From Colletes latitarsis (taxonomy: Eukaryota > Arthropoda > Insecta > Hymenoptera > Colletidae), in NCBI RefSeq assembly GCF_051014445.1, contig NC_135143.1, positions 1,364,001-1,428,000 of the forward strand: a DNA stretch of 64,000 nt, read 5' to 3'. Numbering within the stretch: the first letter of the stretch is position 1; every line of letters starts with the position of its first letter. The position numbers and the translations under genes were made by a program. Below, in pieces: positions 25,661 to 37,917 of this stretch. The notes under the pieces were generated by a model, which saw only the letters and a list, made by a program, of their open reading frames with translations, was not told where the DNA came from and made no database searches.

Positions 25661-28600
25661 CATAGCCCAGACCAAACCCAGACCTAACCGGTGTTATCCT
25701 CTAAAATATTGACCGAATCCAGGTTTAGTTGACTGTTACTGTGTGGTACCACATTACTACGTGACACAAGCTCGAAAAAACCCAGGATCTGGCCAACAAG
25801 TATGCGAAGAAGGCAAAATTATGAGCCAGATGCGGGCATCACACAGGCCTCACCCAGACCTAACCGGTGTTACCGACTAAAATACTGACCGAAACCAGGT
25901 TTAGTTGACTGTTTCTATGTGGTACCACATTACTACGTGATTCACACCCGAAAAAACCAAGGATCTGGCCAACAAGAATGCGGAAAACGCAAAATCATGA
26001 GCCAGATGTGAGCATAACCCAGACCTAACCCAGACCTAACCGGTGTTATCCTCTAAAATATTCATCGAAACCAGGTTTAATTGACTGTTTCTGTGTGGTA
26101 CCACATTACTACGTGATTCACACCCGAAAAAACCAAGGATCTGGCCAACAAGAATGCGGAAAACGCAAAATCATGAGCCAGATGTGAGCATAACCCAGAC
26201 CTAACCCAGACCTAACCGGTGTTATCCTCTAAAATATTCATCGAAACCAGGTTTAATTGACTGTTTCTGTGTGGTACCACATTACTACGTTATTCAAGCC
26301 CGAAAAACCCAGGATCTGGCCAACAAGTTTGCGAAGAAGGCAAAATCATGAGCCTGATGCGGGCATAACCCAGACCTAACCGGTGTTATCCTCTAAAATA
26401 TTGACCGAATCCAGGTTTAGTTGGCTGTTACTGTGTGGTACCACATTACTACGTGATTCAAACACGAAAAAACCCAGGATCTGGCCAACAACTATGCGAA
26501 GTAGGCAAAATCATGAGCCATAATGGGGCATAACCCAGGCAACCCAGACCTGACCGGTTTTATCCTCTAAAATATTGATCGAAACCAGGTTTAATTGTGT
26601 GTTTCAGTACGCCACCACATTACTACGTGATACAAACCAAAGAAAACCCAGGATCTGGCCAACAAGTATGCGGAAAAGGCAAAATCATGAGCCAGATGCG
26701 GGCATAACCCAGACCTAACCCACACCTAACCGGTGTTATCCTCTAAAATATTGACCGAATCCAGGTTTAGTTGACTGTTACAATGTGGTACCACATTCCT
26801 CCGTGATTCAAACTCGAAAAAAACCCAGTATCTGGCCAACAAGTATGGGAAGAAGGCAAAATCATGAGCCAGATGCGGGCATAACCCAGGCAACCCAGAC
26901 CTAACCGGTGTTATCCTCTAAAATATTGACCGAATCCAGGTTTAGTTGACTGTTACTGTGTGGTACCAGATTCCTACGTGATTCAAACCCGAAAAAACCC
27001 AGGATCTGGCCAACAAGTATGCGAAGAAGGCAAAATCATGAGCCAGTTGCGGGCATAACCCAGACCTAACCCAGACCTAACCGGTTTTATCCTCTAAAAT
27101 ACTGACCGAATCCAGGTTTAATTGACTGTTACTGTGTGGTACCACATTACTACGTCACCCAAACTCGAAAAAAACAAGGATCTGGCCAACAAGTATGCGA
27201 AGAAGGCAAAATCATGAGCCAGATGCGGGCATAACCCAGACCTAACCCAGACCTAACCGGTGTTATCCTCTAAAATATTGACCGAATCCAGGTTTAGTTG
27301 ACTGTTACTGTGTGGTACCACATTCCTACGTGATACAAACCAAAGAAAACCAAGGATCTAGCCTACAAGAATGCGGAAAAGGCAAAATCATGAGCCAGAT
27401 GCGGGCATAACCCAGACCTAACCCAGACCTACCCGGTTTTATCCTGTAAAATACTGACCGAATCCAGGTTTAATTGACTGTTACTGTGTGGTACCACATT
27501 ACTACGTGACTCAAGCTCGAAAAAACCCAGGATCTGGCGAACAAGTATGCGAAGAAGACAAAATCATGAGCCTGACGCGGGCATAACCCAGACCTAACCC
27601 AGACCTAACCGGTTTTATCCTCTAAAATATTGATCGAAACCAGGTTTAATTGACTGTTTCTGTGTGGTACCGCATTACTACGTTATTCAAGCCCGAAAAA
27701 CCCAGGATCTGGCCAACAAGTTTGCGAAGAAGGCAAAATCATGAGCCTGATGCGGGCATAACCCAGACCTAACCGGTGTTATCCTCTAAAATATTGACCG
27801 AATCCAGGTTTAGTTGACTGTTACTGTGTGGTACCACATTACTACGTGATTCAAACACGAAAAAACCCAGGATCTGGCCAACAACTATGCGAAGAAGGCA
27901 AAATCATGAGCCAGATGCGGGCATAACCCAGACCTAACCCAGACCTAACCGGGGTTACCGACTAAAATACTGACCGAAACCAGGTTTAATTGACTGTTTC
28001 TATGTGGTACCACATTACTACGTGATTCAAACCCGAAAAAACCAAGGATCTAGCCAACAAGAATGCGGAAAAGGCAAAATCATGAGCCAGATGCGGGCAT
28101 AACCCAGACCTAACCCAGACCTACCCGGTTTTATCCTGTAAAATACTGACCGAATCCAGGTTTAATTGACTGTTACTGTGTGGTACCACATTACTACGTG
28201 ACTCAAGCTCGAAAAAACCCAGGATCTGGCGAACAAGTATGCGAAGAAGACAAAATCATGAGCCTGACGCGGGCATAACCCAGACCTAACCCAGACCTAA
28301 CCGGTTTTATCCTCTAAAATATTGATCGAAACCAGGTTTAATTGACTGTTTCTGTGTGGTACCGCATTACTACGTTATTCAAGCCCGAAAAACCCAGGAT
28401 CTGGCCAACAAGTTTGCGAAGAAGGCAAAATCATGAGCCTGATGCGGGCATAACCCAGACCTAACCGGTGTTATCCTCTAAAATATTGACCGAATCCAGG
28501 TTTAGTTGACTGTTACTGTGTGGTACCACATTACTACGTGATTCAAACACGAACAAACCCAGGATCTGGCCAACAACTATGCGAAGAAGGCAAAATCATG

Positions 28601-30102
28601 AGCCAGATGCGGGCATAACCCAGACCTAACCCAGACCTAACCGGGGTTACCGACTAAAATACTGACCGAAACCAGGTTTAATTGACTGTTTCTATGTGGT
28701 ACCACATTACTACGTGATTCAAACCCGAAAAAACCAAGGATCTGGCCAACAAGAATGCGGAAAAGGCAAAATCATGAGCCAGATGCGGGCATAACCCAGA
28801 CCTAACCCACACCTAACCGGTGTTATCCTCTAAAATATTGACCGAATCCAGGTTTAGTTGACTGTTACAATGTGGTACCACATTCCTCCGTGATTCAAAC
28901 CCGAAAAAAACCCAGTATCTGGCAACAAGTATGGGAAGAAGGCAAAATCATGAGCCAGATGCGGGCATAACCCAGACCTAACCCAGACCTAACCGGTGTT
29001 ATCCTCTAAAATATTGACCGAATCCAGGTTTAGTTGACTGTTACTGTGTGGTACCACATTCCTACGTGATTCAAACCCGAAAAAACCCAGGATCTGGCCA
29101 ACAAGTATGCGAAGAAGGCAAAATCATGAGCCAGTTGCGGGCATAACCCAGACCTAACCCAGACCTAACCGGTTTTATCCTCTAAAATACTGACCGAATC
29201 CAGGTTTAATTGACTGTTACTGTGTGGTACCACATTACTACGTCACCCAAACTCGAAAAAATCAAGGATCTGGCCAACAGGTATGCGAAGAAGGCAAAAT
29301 CATGAGCCAGATGCGGGCATAACCCAGACCTAACCCAGACCTAACCGGGGTTACCGACTAAAATACTGACCGAAACCAGGTTTAATTGACTGTTTCTATG
29401 TGGTACCACATTACTACGTGATTCAAACCCGAAAAAACCAAGGATCTGGCGAACAAGTACGCGAAGAAGCCAAAATCATGAGCCAGATGCGGGCATAACC
29501 CAGACCTAACCCACACCTAACCGGTGTTATCCTCTAAAATATTGACCGAATCCAGGTTTAGTTGACTGTTACAATGTGGTACCACATTCCTCCGTGATTC
29601 AAACCTGAAAAAAACCCAGTATCTGGCCAACAAGTATGGGAAGAAGGCAAAATCATGAGCCAGATGCGGGCATAACCCAGACCTAACCCAGACCTAACCG
29701 GTGTTATCCTCTAAAATATTGACCGAATCCAGGTTTAGTTGACTGTTACTGTGTGGTACCACATTCCTACGTGATTCAAACCCGAAAAAAACCCAGGATC
29801 TGGCCAACAAGAATGCGGAAAAGGCAAAATCATGAGCCAGATGCGGGCATAACCCAGACCTAACCCAGACCTAACCGGTGTTATCCTCTAAAATATTAAT
29901 CGAAACCAGGTTTAATTGACTGTTTCTATGTGGTACCACATTACTACGTGATTCAAACCCGAAAAAACCAAGGATCTGGCCAACAAGAATGCGGAAAAGG
30001 CAAAATCATGAGCCAGATGCGGGCATAACCCGGACCTAACCCACACCTAACCGGTGTTATCCTCTAAAATATTGACCGAATCCAGGTTTAGTTGACTGTT
30101 AC

Positions 30103-30118
30103 AATGTGGTACCACATT
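30103..30118. repeat. 16-bp perfect palindrome centred on GGTACC (example)
   Basis: AATGTGGTACCACATT reads the same on both strands. Most monomers carry a 12-bp (TGTGGTACCACA) or 14-bp (ATGTGGTACCACAT) version. The 16-bp form occurs in the class with GTTACAATGTGG followed by CACATTCCTCC. It lies near the middle of the monomer. In other satellites short dyad symmetries have been proposed to help centromere function or to serve as protein sites; nothing here proves that role. Confidence 0.9.
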
Positions 30119-30557
30119 CCTCCGTGATTCAAACCCGAAAAAAACCCAGTATCTGGCCAACAAGTATGGGAAGGAGGCAAAATCATGAGCCAGATGCGGG
30201 CATAACCCAGACCTAACCCAGACCTAACCGGTGTTATCCTCTAAAATATTGACCGAATCCAGGTTTAGTTAACTGTTACTGTGTGGTACCACATTCCTAC
30301 GTGATTCAAACCCGAAAAAACCCAGGATCTGGCCAACAAGTATGCGAAGAAGGCAAAATCATGAGCCAGATGCGGGCATAACCCAGACCTAACCCAGACC
30401 TAACCTGTGTTACCGACTGAAATACTGACCGAATCCAGGTTAAATTGACTGTTACTGTGTGGTACCACATTCCTACGTGATTCAAACCCGAAAAAACCGA
30501 GGATCTGGCCAACAAGTATGCGAAGAAGGCTAAATCATGAGCCAGATGCGGGCATAA

Positions 30558-30579
30558 CCCAGACCTAACCCAGACCTAA
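30558..30579 (+). repeat. 11-bp direct doublet CCCAGACCTAA x2 (example)
   Basis: Two exact copies of CCCAGACCTAA abut at 30558-30568 and 30569-30579, directly before the CCGG of the next monomer. Nearly every monomer has this doublet. Variants have one copy (the 164-bp class), a shortened first half CCCAGGCAA, or a second half changed to CCCACACCTAA, CCCAGACCTGA or CCCAGACCTATCTCCGA. The core CCTAACCC, with GGGTTAGG on the other strand, resembles telomeric repeat, and the minus strand has five successive G-runs. Slippage or recombination between the two halves is the simplest origin of the one-copy variants. Confidence 0.93.
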
Positions 30580-30755
30580 CCGGTGTTATCCTCTAAAATA
30601 TTGACCGAATCCAGGTTTAGTTAACTGTTACTGTGTGGTACCACATTCCTACGTGATTCAAACCTGAAAAAACCCAGGATCTGGCCAACAAGTATGCGAA
30701 GAAGGCAAAATCATGAGCCAGATGCGGGCATAACCCAGACCTAACCCAGACCTAA
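30580..30755 (+). repeat. Representative full-length 176-bp monomer
   Basis: This monomer is measured from CCGG at 30580 to the equivalent CCTG at 30756; the next equivalent site is at 30932, again 176 bases on. It holds every landmark of the family: the palindrome TGTGGTACCACA at 30634-30645, an A-tract of six just after it, and the doublet that closes the unit. The phase beginning at CCGG is an arbitrary choice of mine. A length of 176 is close to one nucleosome plus linker, a common size for centromeric satellites, but nucleosome phasing here is inference. Confidence 0.95.
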
Positions 30756-32138
30756 CCTGTGTTACCGACTGAAATACTGACCGAATCCAGGTTAAATTGA
30801 CTGTTACTGTGTGGTACCACATTCCTACGTGATTCAAACCCGAAAAAACCCAGGATCTGGCCAACAAGTATGCGAAGAAGGCAAAATCATGAGCCAGTTG
30901 CGGGCATAACCCAGACCTGACCCAGACCTAACCGGTTTTATCCTCTAAAATACTGACCGAAACCAGGTTTAGTTGACTGTTACTGTGTGGTACCACATTC
31001 CTACGTGATTCAAACCCGAAAAAACCAAGGATCTGGCCAACAAGAATGCGGAAAAGGCAAAATCATGAGCCAGATGCGGGCATAACCCGGACCTAACCCA
31101 CACCTAACCGGTGTTATCCTCTAAAATATTGACCGAATCCAGGTTTAGTTGACTGTTACAATGTGGTACCACATTCCTCCGTGATTCAAACCCGAAAAAA
31201 ACCCAGTATCTGGCCAACAAGTATGGGAAGGAGGCAAAATCATGAGCCAGATGCGGGCATAACCCAGACCTAACCCAGACCTAACCGGTGTTATCCTCTA
31301 AAATATTGACCGAATCCAGGTTTAGTTGACTGTTACTGTGTGGTACCACATTCCTACGTGATTCAAACCCGAAAAAACCCAGGATCTGGCCAACAAGTAT
31401 GCGAAGAAGGCAAAATCATGAGCCAGTTGCAGGCATAACCCAGACCTAACCCAGACCTAACCGGTTTTATCCTCTAAAATACTGACCGAATCCAGGTGTA
31501 ATTGACTGTTACTGTGTGGTACCACATTACTACGTCACCCAAACTCGAAAAAATCAAGGATCTGGCCAACAAGTATGCGAAGAAGGCAAAATCATGAGCC
31601 AGATGCGGGCATAACCCAGACCTAACCCAGACCTAACCGGTGTTATCCTCTAAAATATTGACCGAATCCAGGTTTAGTTGACTGTTACTGTGTGGTACCA
31701 CATTCCTACGTGATTCAAACCCGAAAAAAACCCAGGATCTGGCCAACAAGAATGCGGAAAAGGCAAAATCATGAGCCAGATGCGGGCATAACCCAGACCT
31801 AACCCAGACCTAACCGGTGTTATCCTCTAAAATATTGACCGAATCCAGGTTTAGTTGACTGTTACTGTGTGGTACCACATTCCTACGTGATTCAAACCCG
31901 AAAAAACCCAGGATCTGGCCAACAAGTATGCGAAGAAAGCAAAATCATGAGCCAGTTGCAGGCATAACCCAGACCTAACCCAGACCTAACCGGTTTTATC
32001 CTCTAAAATACTGACCGAATCCAGGTGTAATTGACTGTTACTGTGTGGTACCACATTACTACGTGACTCAAGCTCGAAAAAACCCAGGATCTGGCGAACA
32101 AGTATGCGAAGAAGGCAAAATCATGAGCCAGATGCGGG

Positions 32139-35100
32139 CATAGCCCAGACCAAACCCAGACCTAACCGGTGTTATCCTCTAAAATATTGACCGAATCCAG
32201 GTTTAGTTGACTGTTACTGTGTGGTACCACATTACTACGTGACACAAGCTCGAAAAAACCCAGGATCTGGCCAACAAGTATGCGAAGAAGGCAAAATTAT
32301 GAGCCAGATGCGGGCATCACACAGGCCTAACCCAGACCTAACCGGTGTTATCCTCTAAAATATTGATCGAAACCAGGTTTAATTGACTGTTTCAATGAGG
32401 TACCACATTACTACGTGATTCAGACCCGAAAAAACCCAGGATCTGGTCAACAAGTATGCGAAGAAGGCAAAATCATGAGCCAGATGCGGGCATAACCCAG
32501 ACCTAACCCAGACCTAACCGGGGTTACCGACTAAAATACTGACCGAAACCAGGTTTAATTGACTGTTTCTATGTGGTACCACATTACTACGTGATTCACA
32601 CCCGAAAAAACCAAGGATCTGGCCAACAAGAATGCGGAAAACGCAAAATCATGAGCCAGATGTGAGCATAACCCAGACCTAACCCAGACCTAACCGGTGT
32701 TATCCTCTAAAATATTCATCGAAACCAGGTTTAATTGACTGTTTCTGTGTGGTACCACATTACTACGTTATTCAAGCCCGAAAAACCCAGGATCTGGCCA
32801 ACAAGTTTGCGAAGAAGGCAAAATCATGAGCCTGATGCGGGCATAACCCAGACCTAACCGGTGTTATCCTCTAAAATATTGACCGAATCCAGGTTTAGTT
32901 GACTGTTACAATGTGGTACCACATTCCTCCGTGATTCAAACCCGAAAAAAACCCAGTATCTGGCCAACAAGTATGGGAAGGAGGCAAAATCATGAGCCAG
33001 ATGCGGGCATAACCCAGACCTAACCCAGACCTAACCGTTGTTATCCTCTAAAATATTGACCGAATCCAGGTTTAGTTGACTGTTACTGTGTGGTACCACA
33101 TTCCTACGTGATACAAACCAAAGAAAACCAAGGATCTAGCCAACAAGAATGCGGAAAAGGCAAAATCATGAGCCAGATGCGGGCATAACCCAGACCTAAC
33201 CCAGACCTACCCGGTTTTATCCTGTAAAATACTGACCGAATCCAGGTTTAATTGACTGTTACTGTGTGGTACCACATTACTACGTGACTCAAGCTCGAAA
33301 AAACCCAGGATCTGGCGAACAAGTATGCGAAGAAGACAAAATCATGAGCCTGACGCGGGCATAACCCAGACCTAACCCAGACCTAACCGGTTTTATCCTC
33401 TAAAATATTGATCGAAACCAGGTTTAATTGACTGTTTCTGTGTGGTACCGCATTACTACGTTATTCAAGCCCGAAAAACCCAGGATCTGGCCAACAAGTT
33501 TGCGAAGAAGGCAAAATCATGAGCCTGATGCGGGCATAACCCAGACCTAACCGGTGTTATCCTCTAAAATATTGACCGAATCCAGGTTTAGTTGACTGTT
33601 ACTGTGTGGTACCACATTACTACGTGATTCAAACACGAAAAAACCCAGGATCTGGCCAACAACTATGCGAAGAAGGCAAAATCATGAGCCAGATGCGGGC
33701 ATAACCCAGACCTAACCCAGACCTAACCGGGGTTACCGACTAAAATACTGACCGAAACCAGGTTTAATTGACTGTTTCTATGTGGTACCACATTACTACG
33801 TGATTCAAACCCGAAAAAACCAAGGATCTAGCCAACAAGAATGCGGAAAAGGCAAAATCATGAGCCAGATGCGGGCATAACCCAGACCTAACCCAGACCT
33901 ACCCGGTTTTATCCTGTAAAATACTGACCGAATCCAGGTTTAATTGACTGTTACTGTGTGGTACCACATTACTACGTGACTCAAGCTCGAAAAAACCCAG
34001 GATCTGGCGAACAAGTATGCGAAGAAGACAAAATCATGAGCCTGACGCGGGCATAACCCAGACCTAACCCAGACCTAACCGGTTTTATCCTCTAAAATAT
34101 TGATCGAAACCAGGTTTAATTGACTGTTTCTGTGTGGTACCGCATTACTACGTTATTCAAGCCCGAAAAACCCAGGATCTGGCCAACAAGTTTGCGAAGA
34201 AGGCAAAATCATGAGCCTGATGCGGGCATAACCCAGACCTAACCGGTGTTATCCTCTAAAATATTGACCGAATCCAGGTTTAGTTGACTGTTACTGTGTG
34301 GTACCACATTACTACGTGATTCAAACACGAAAAAACCCAGGATCTGGCCAACAACTATGCGAAGAAGGCAAAATCATGAGCCAGATGCGGGCATAACCCA
34401 GACCTAACCCAGACCTAACCGGGGTTACCGACTAAAATACTGACCGAAACCAGGTTTAATTGACTGTTTCTATGTGGTACCACATTACTACGTGATTCAA
34501 ACCCGAAAAAACCAAGGATCTGGCCAACAAGAATGCGGAAAAGGCAAAATCATGAGCCAGATGCGGGCATAACCCAGACCTAACCCACACCTAACCGGTG
34601 TTATCCTCTAAAATATTGACCGAATCCAGGTTTAGTTGACTGTTACAATGTGGTACCACATTCCTCCGTGATTCAAACCCGAAAAAAACCCAGTATCTGG
34701 CCAACAAGTATGGGAAGAAGGCAAACTCATGAGCCAGATGCGGGCATAACCCAGACCTAACCCAGACCTAACCGGTGTTATCCTCTAAAATATTGACCGA
34801 ATCCAGGTTTAGTTGACTGTTACTGTGTGGTACCACATTCCTACGTGATTCAAACCCGAAAAAACCCAGGATCTGGCCAACAAGTATGCGAAGAAGGCAA
34901 AATCATGAGCCAGTTGCGGGCATAACCCAGACCTAACCCAGACCTAACCGGTTTTATCCTCTAAAATACTGACCGAATCCAGGTTTAATTGACTGTTACT
35001 GTGTGGTACCACATTACTACGTCACCCAAACTCGAAAAAATCAAGGATCTGGCCAACAGGTATGCGAAGAAGGCAAAATCATGAGCCAGATGCGGGCATA

Positions 35101-37917
35101 ACCCAGACCTAACCCAGACCTAACCGGGGTTACCGACTAAAATACTGACCGAAACCAGGTTTAATTGACTGTTTCTATGTGGTACCACATTACTACGTGA
35201 TTCAAACCCGAAAAAACCAAGGATCTGGCGAACAAGTACGCGAAGAAGCCAAAATCATGAGCCAGATGCGGGCATAACCCAGACCTAACCCACACCTAAC
35301 CGGTGTTATCCTCTAAAATATTGACCGAATCCAGGTTTAGTTGACTGTTACAATGTGGTACCACATTCCTCCGTGATTCAAACCCGAAAAAAACCCAGTA
35401 TCTGGCCAACAAGTATGGGAAGAAGGCAAAATCATGAGCCAGATGCGGGCATAACCCAGACCTAACCCAGACCTAACCGGTGTTATCCTCTAAAATATTG
35501 ACCGAATCCAGGTTTAGTTGACTGTTACTGTGTGGTACCACATTCCTACGTGATTCAAACCCGAAAAAAACCCAGGATCTGGCCAACAAGAATGCGGAAA
35601 AGGCAAAATCATGAGCCAGATGCGGGCATAACCCAGACCTAACCCAGACCTAACCGGTGTTATCCTCTAAAATATTGATCGAAACCAGGTTTAATTGACT
35701 GTTTCTATGTGGCACCACATTACTACGTGATTCAAACCCGAAAAAACCAAGGATCTGGCCAACAAGAATGCGGAAAAGGCAAAATCATGAGCCAGATGCG
35801 GGCATAACCCGGACCTAACCCACACCTAACCGGTGTTATCCTCTAAAATATTGACCGAATCCAGGTTTAGTTGACTGTTACAATGTGGTACCACATTCCT
35901 CCGTGATTCAAACCCGAAAAAAACCCAGTATCTGGCCAACAAGTATGGGAAGGAGGCAAAATCATGAGCCAGATGCGGGCATAACCCAGACCTAACCCAG
36001 ACCTAACCGGTGTTATCCTCTAAAATATTGACCGAATCCAGGTTTAGTTAACTGTTACTGTGTGGTACCACATTCCTACGTGATTCAAACCCGAAAAAAC
36101 CCAGGATCTGGCCAACAAGTATGCGAAGAAGGCAAAATCATGAGCCAGATGCGGGCATAACCCAGACCTAACCCAGACCTAACCTGTGTTACCGACTGAA
36201 ATACTGACCGAATCCAGGTTAAATTGACTGTTACTGTGTGGTACCACATTCCTACGTGATTCAAACCCGAAAAAACCGAGGATCTGGCCAACAAGTATGC
36301 GAAGAAGGCTAAATCATGAGCCAGATGCGGGCATAACCCAGACCTAACCCAGACCTAACCGGTGTTATCCTCTAAAATATTGACCGAATCCAGGTTTAGT
36401 TAACTGTTACTGTGTGGTACCACATTCCTACGTGATTCAAACCTGAAAAAACCCAGGATCTGGCCAACAAGTATGCGAAGAAGGCAAAATCATGAGCCAG
36501 ATGCGGGCATAACCCAGACCTAACCCAGACCTAACCTGTGTTACCGACTGAAATACTGACCGAATCCAGGTTAAATTGACTGTTACTGTGTGGTACCACA
36601 TTCCTACGTGATTCAAACCCGAAAAAACCCAGGATCTGGCCAACAAGTATGCGAAGAAGGCAAAATCATGAGCCAGTTGCGGGCATAACCCAGACCTGAC
36701 CCAGACCTAACCGGTTTTATCCTCTAAAATACTGACCGAAACCAGGTTTAGTTGACTGTTACTGTGTGGTACCACATTCCTACGTGATTCAAACCCGAAA
36801 AAACCAAGGATCTGGCCAACAAGAATGCGGAAAAGGCAAAATCATGAGCCAGATGCGGGCATAACCCGGACCTAACCCACACCTAACCGGTGTTATCCTC
36901 TAAAATATTGACCGAATCCAGGTTTAGTTGACTGTTACAATGTGGTACCACATTCCTCCGTGATTCAAACCCGAAAAAAACCCAGTATCTGGCCAACAAG
37001 TATGGGAAGGAGGCAAAATCATGAGCCAGATGCGGGCATAACCCAGACCTAACCCAGACCTAACCGGTGTTATCCTCTAAAATATTGACCGAATCCAGGT
37101 TTAGTTGACTGTTACTGTGTGGTACCACATTCCTACGTGATTCAAACCCGAAAAAACCCAGGATCTGGCCAACAAGTATGCGAAGAAGGCAAAATCATGA
37201 GCCAGTTGCAGGCATAACCCAGACCTAACCCAGACCTAACCGGTTTTATCCTCTAAAATACTGACCGAATCCAGGTGTAATTGACTGTTACTGTGTGGTA
37301 CCACATTACTACGTCACCCAAACTCGAAAAAATCAAGGATCTGGCCAACAAGTATGCGAAGAAGGCAAAATCATGAGCCAGATGCGGGCATAACCCAGAC
37401 CTAACCCAGACCTAACCGGTGTTATCCTCTAAAATATTGACCGAATCCAGGTTTAGTTGACTGTTACTGTGTGGTACCACATTCCTACGTGATTCAAACC
37501 CGAAAAAAACCCAGGATCTGGCCAACAAGAATGCGGAAAAGGCAAAATCATGAGCCAGATGCGGGCATAACCCAGACCTAACCCAGACCTAACCGGTGTT
37601 ATCCTCTAAAATATTGACCGAATCCAGGTTTAGTTGACTGTTACTGTGTGGTACCACATTCCTACGTGATTCAAACCCGAAAAAACCCAGGATCTGGCCA
37701 ACAAGTATGCGAAGAAGGCAAAATCATGAGCCAGTTGCAGGCATAACCCAGACCTAACCCAGACCTAACCGGTTTTATCCTCTAAAATACTGACCGAATC
37801 CAGGTGTAATTGACTGTTACTGTGTGGTACCACATTACTACGTGACTCAAGCTCGAAAAAACCCAGGATCTGGCGAACAAGTATGCGAAGAAGGCAAAAT
37901 CATGAGCCAGATGCGGG
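32139..37917 (+). repeat. Large HOR, unit 1 (5779 bp)
   Basis: The next CATAGCCC mark is 5779 bases on. This unit has both members of the 692-bp duplication (33352 and 34044) but lacks the tag monomer. Near 32900 a monomer that should carry TTGGCTGTTACTGT instead reads TTGACTGTTACAATG and runs on into a GGGAAGGAGGC member, and about 700 bases (four monomers) of the unit are missing. The gain of 692 and loss of 700 nearly cancel, so the length is almost that of unit 2 although the content differs. Confidence 0.85.

Larger units (their letters stand above)
25661..32138 (+). repeat. Large HOR, unit 0 (6478 bp)
   Basis: Units here are measured between occurrences of the rare CATAGCCCAGACCAAACCC. 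This one contains the tag monomer (26602), both members of a 692-bp duplication (GACGCGGG at 27574 and 28266), and the first pair of the monomer classes that lack minus-strand stops (30306-30867). It has a private one-base deletion (GGCAACAAG near 28921), a monomer repeated at 25942 and 26119 (GATTCACACCCG), and a monomer present in later units missing near 25870. Allowing for these, it is collinear with unit 2. Confidence 0.85.

Noticed and set aside
30558..30579. True telomeric repeat tract
   Set aside because: CCTAACCC appears only within an 11-bp doublet once per monomer; there is no run of CCCTAA or a related short telomere unit.
30580..30755. CENP-B box
   Set aside because: ATGCGGG in GAGCCAGATGCGGGC fits the right half of the pattern (A, two bases, CGGG), but the left-half position has TGAG instead of TTCG. 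No intact box was seen on either strand of the common monomer classes.
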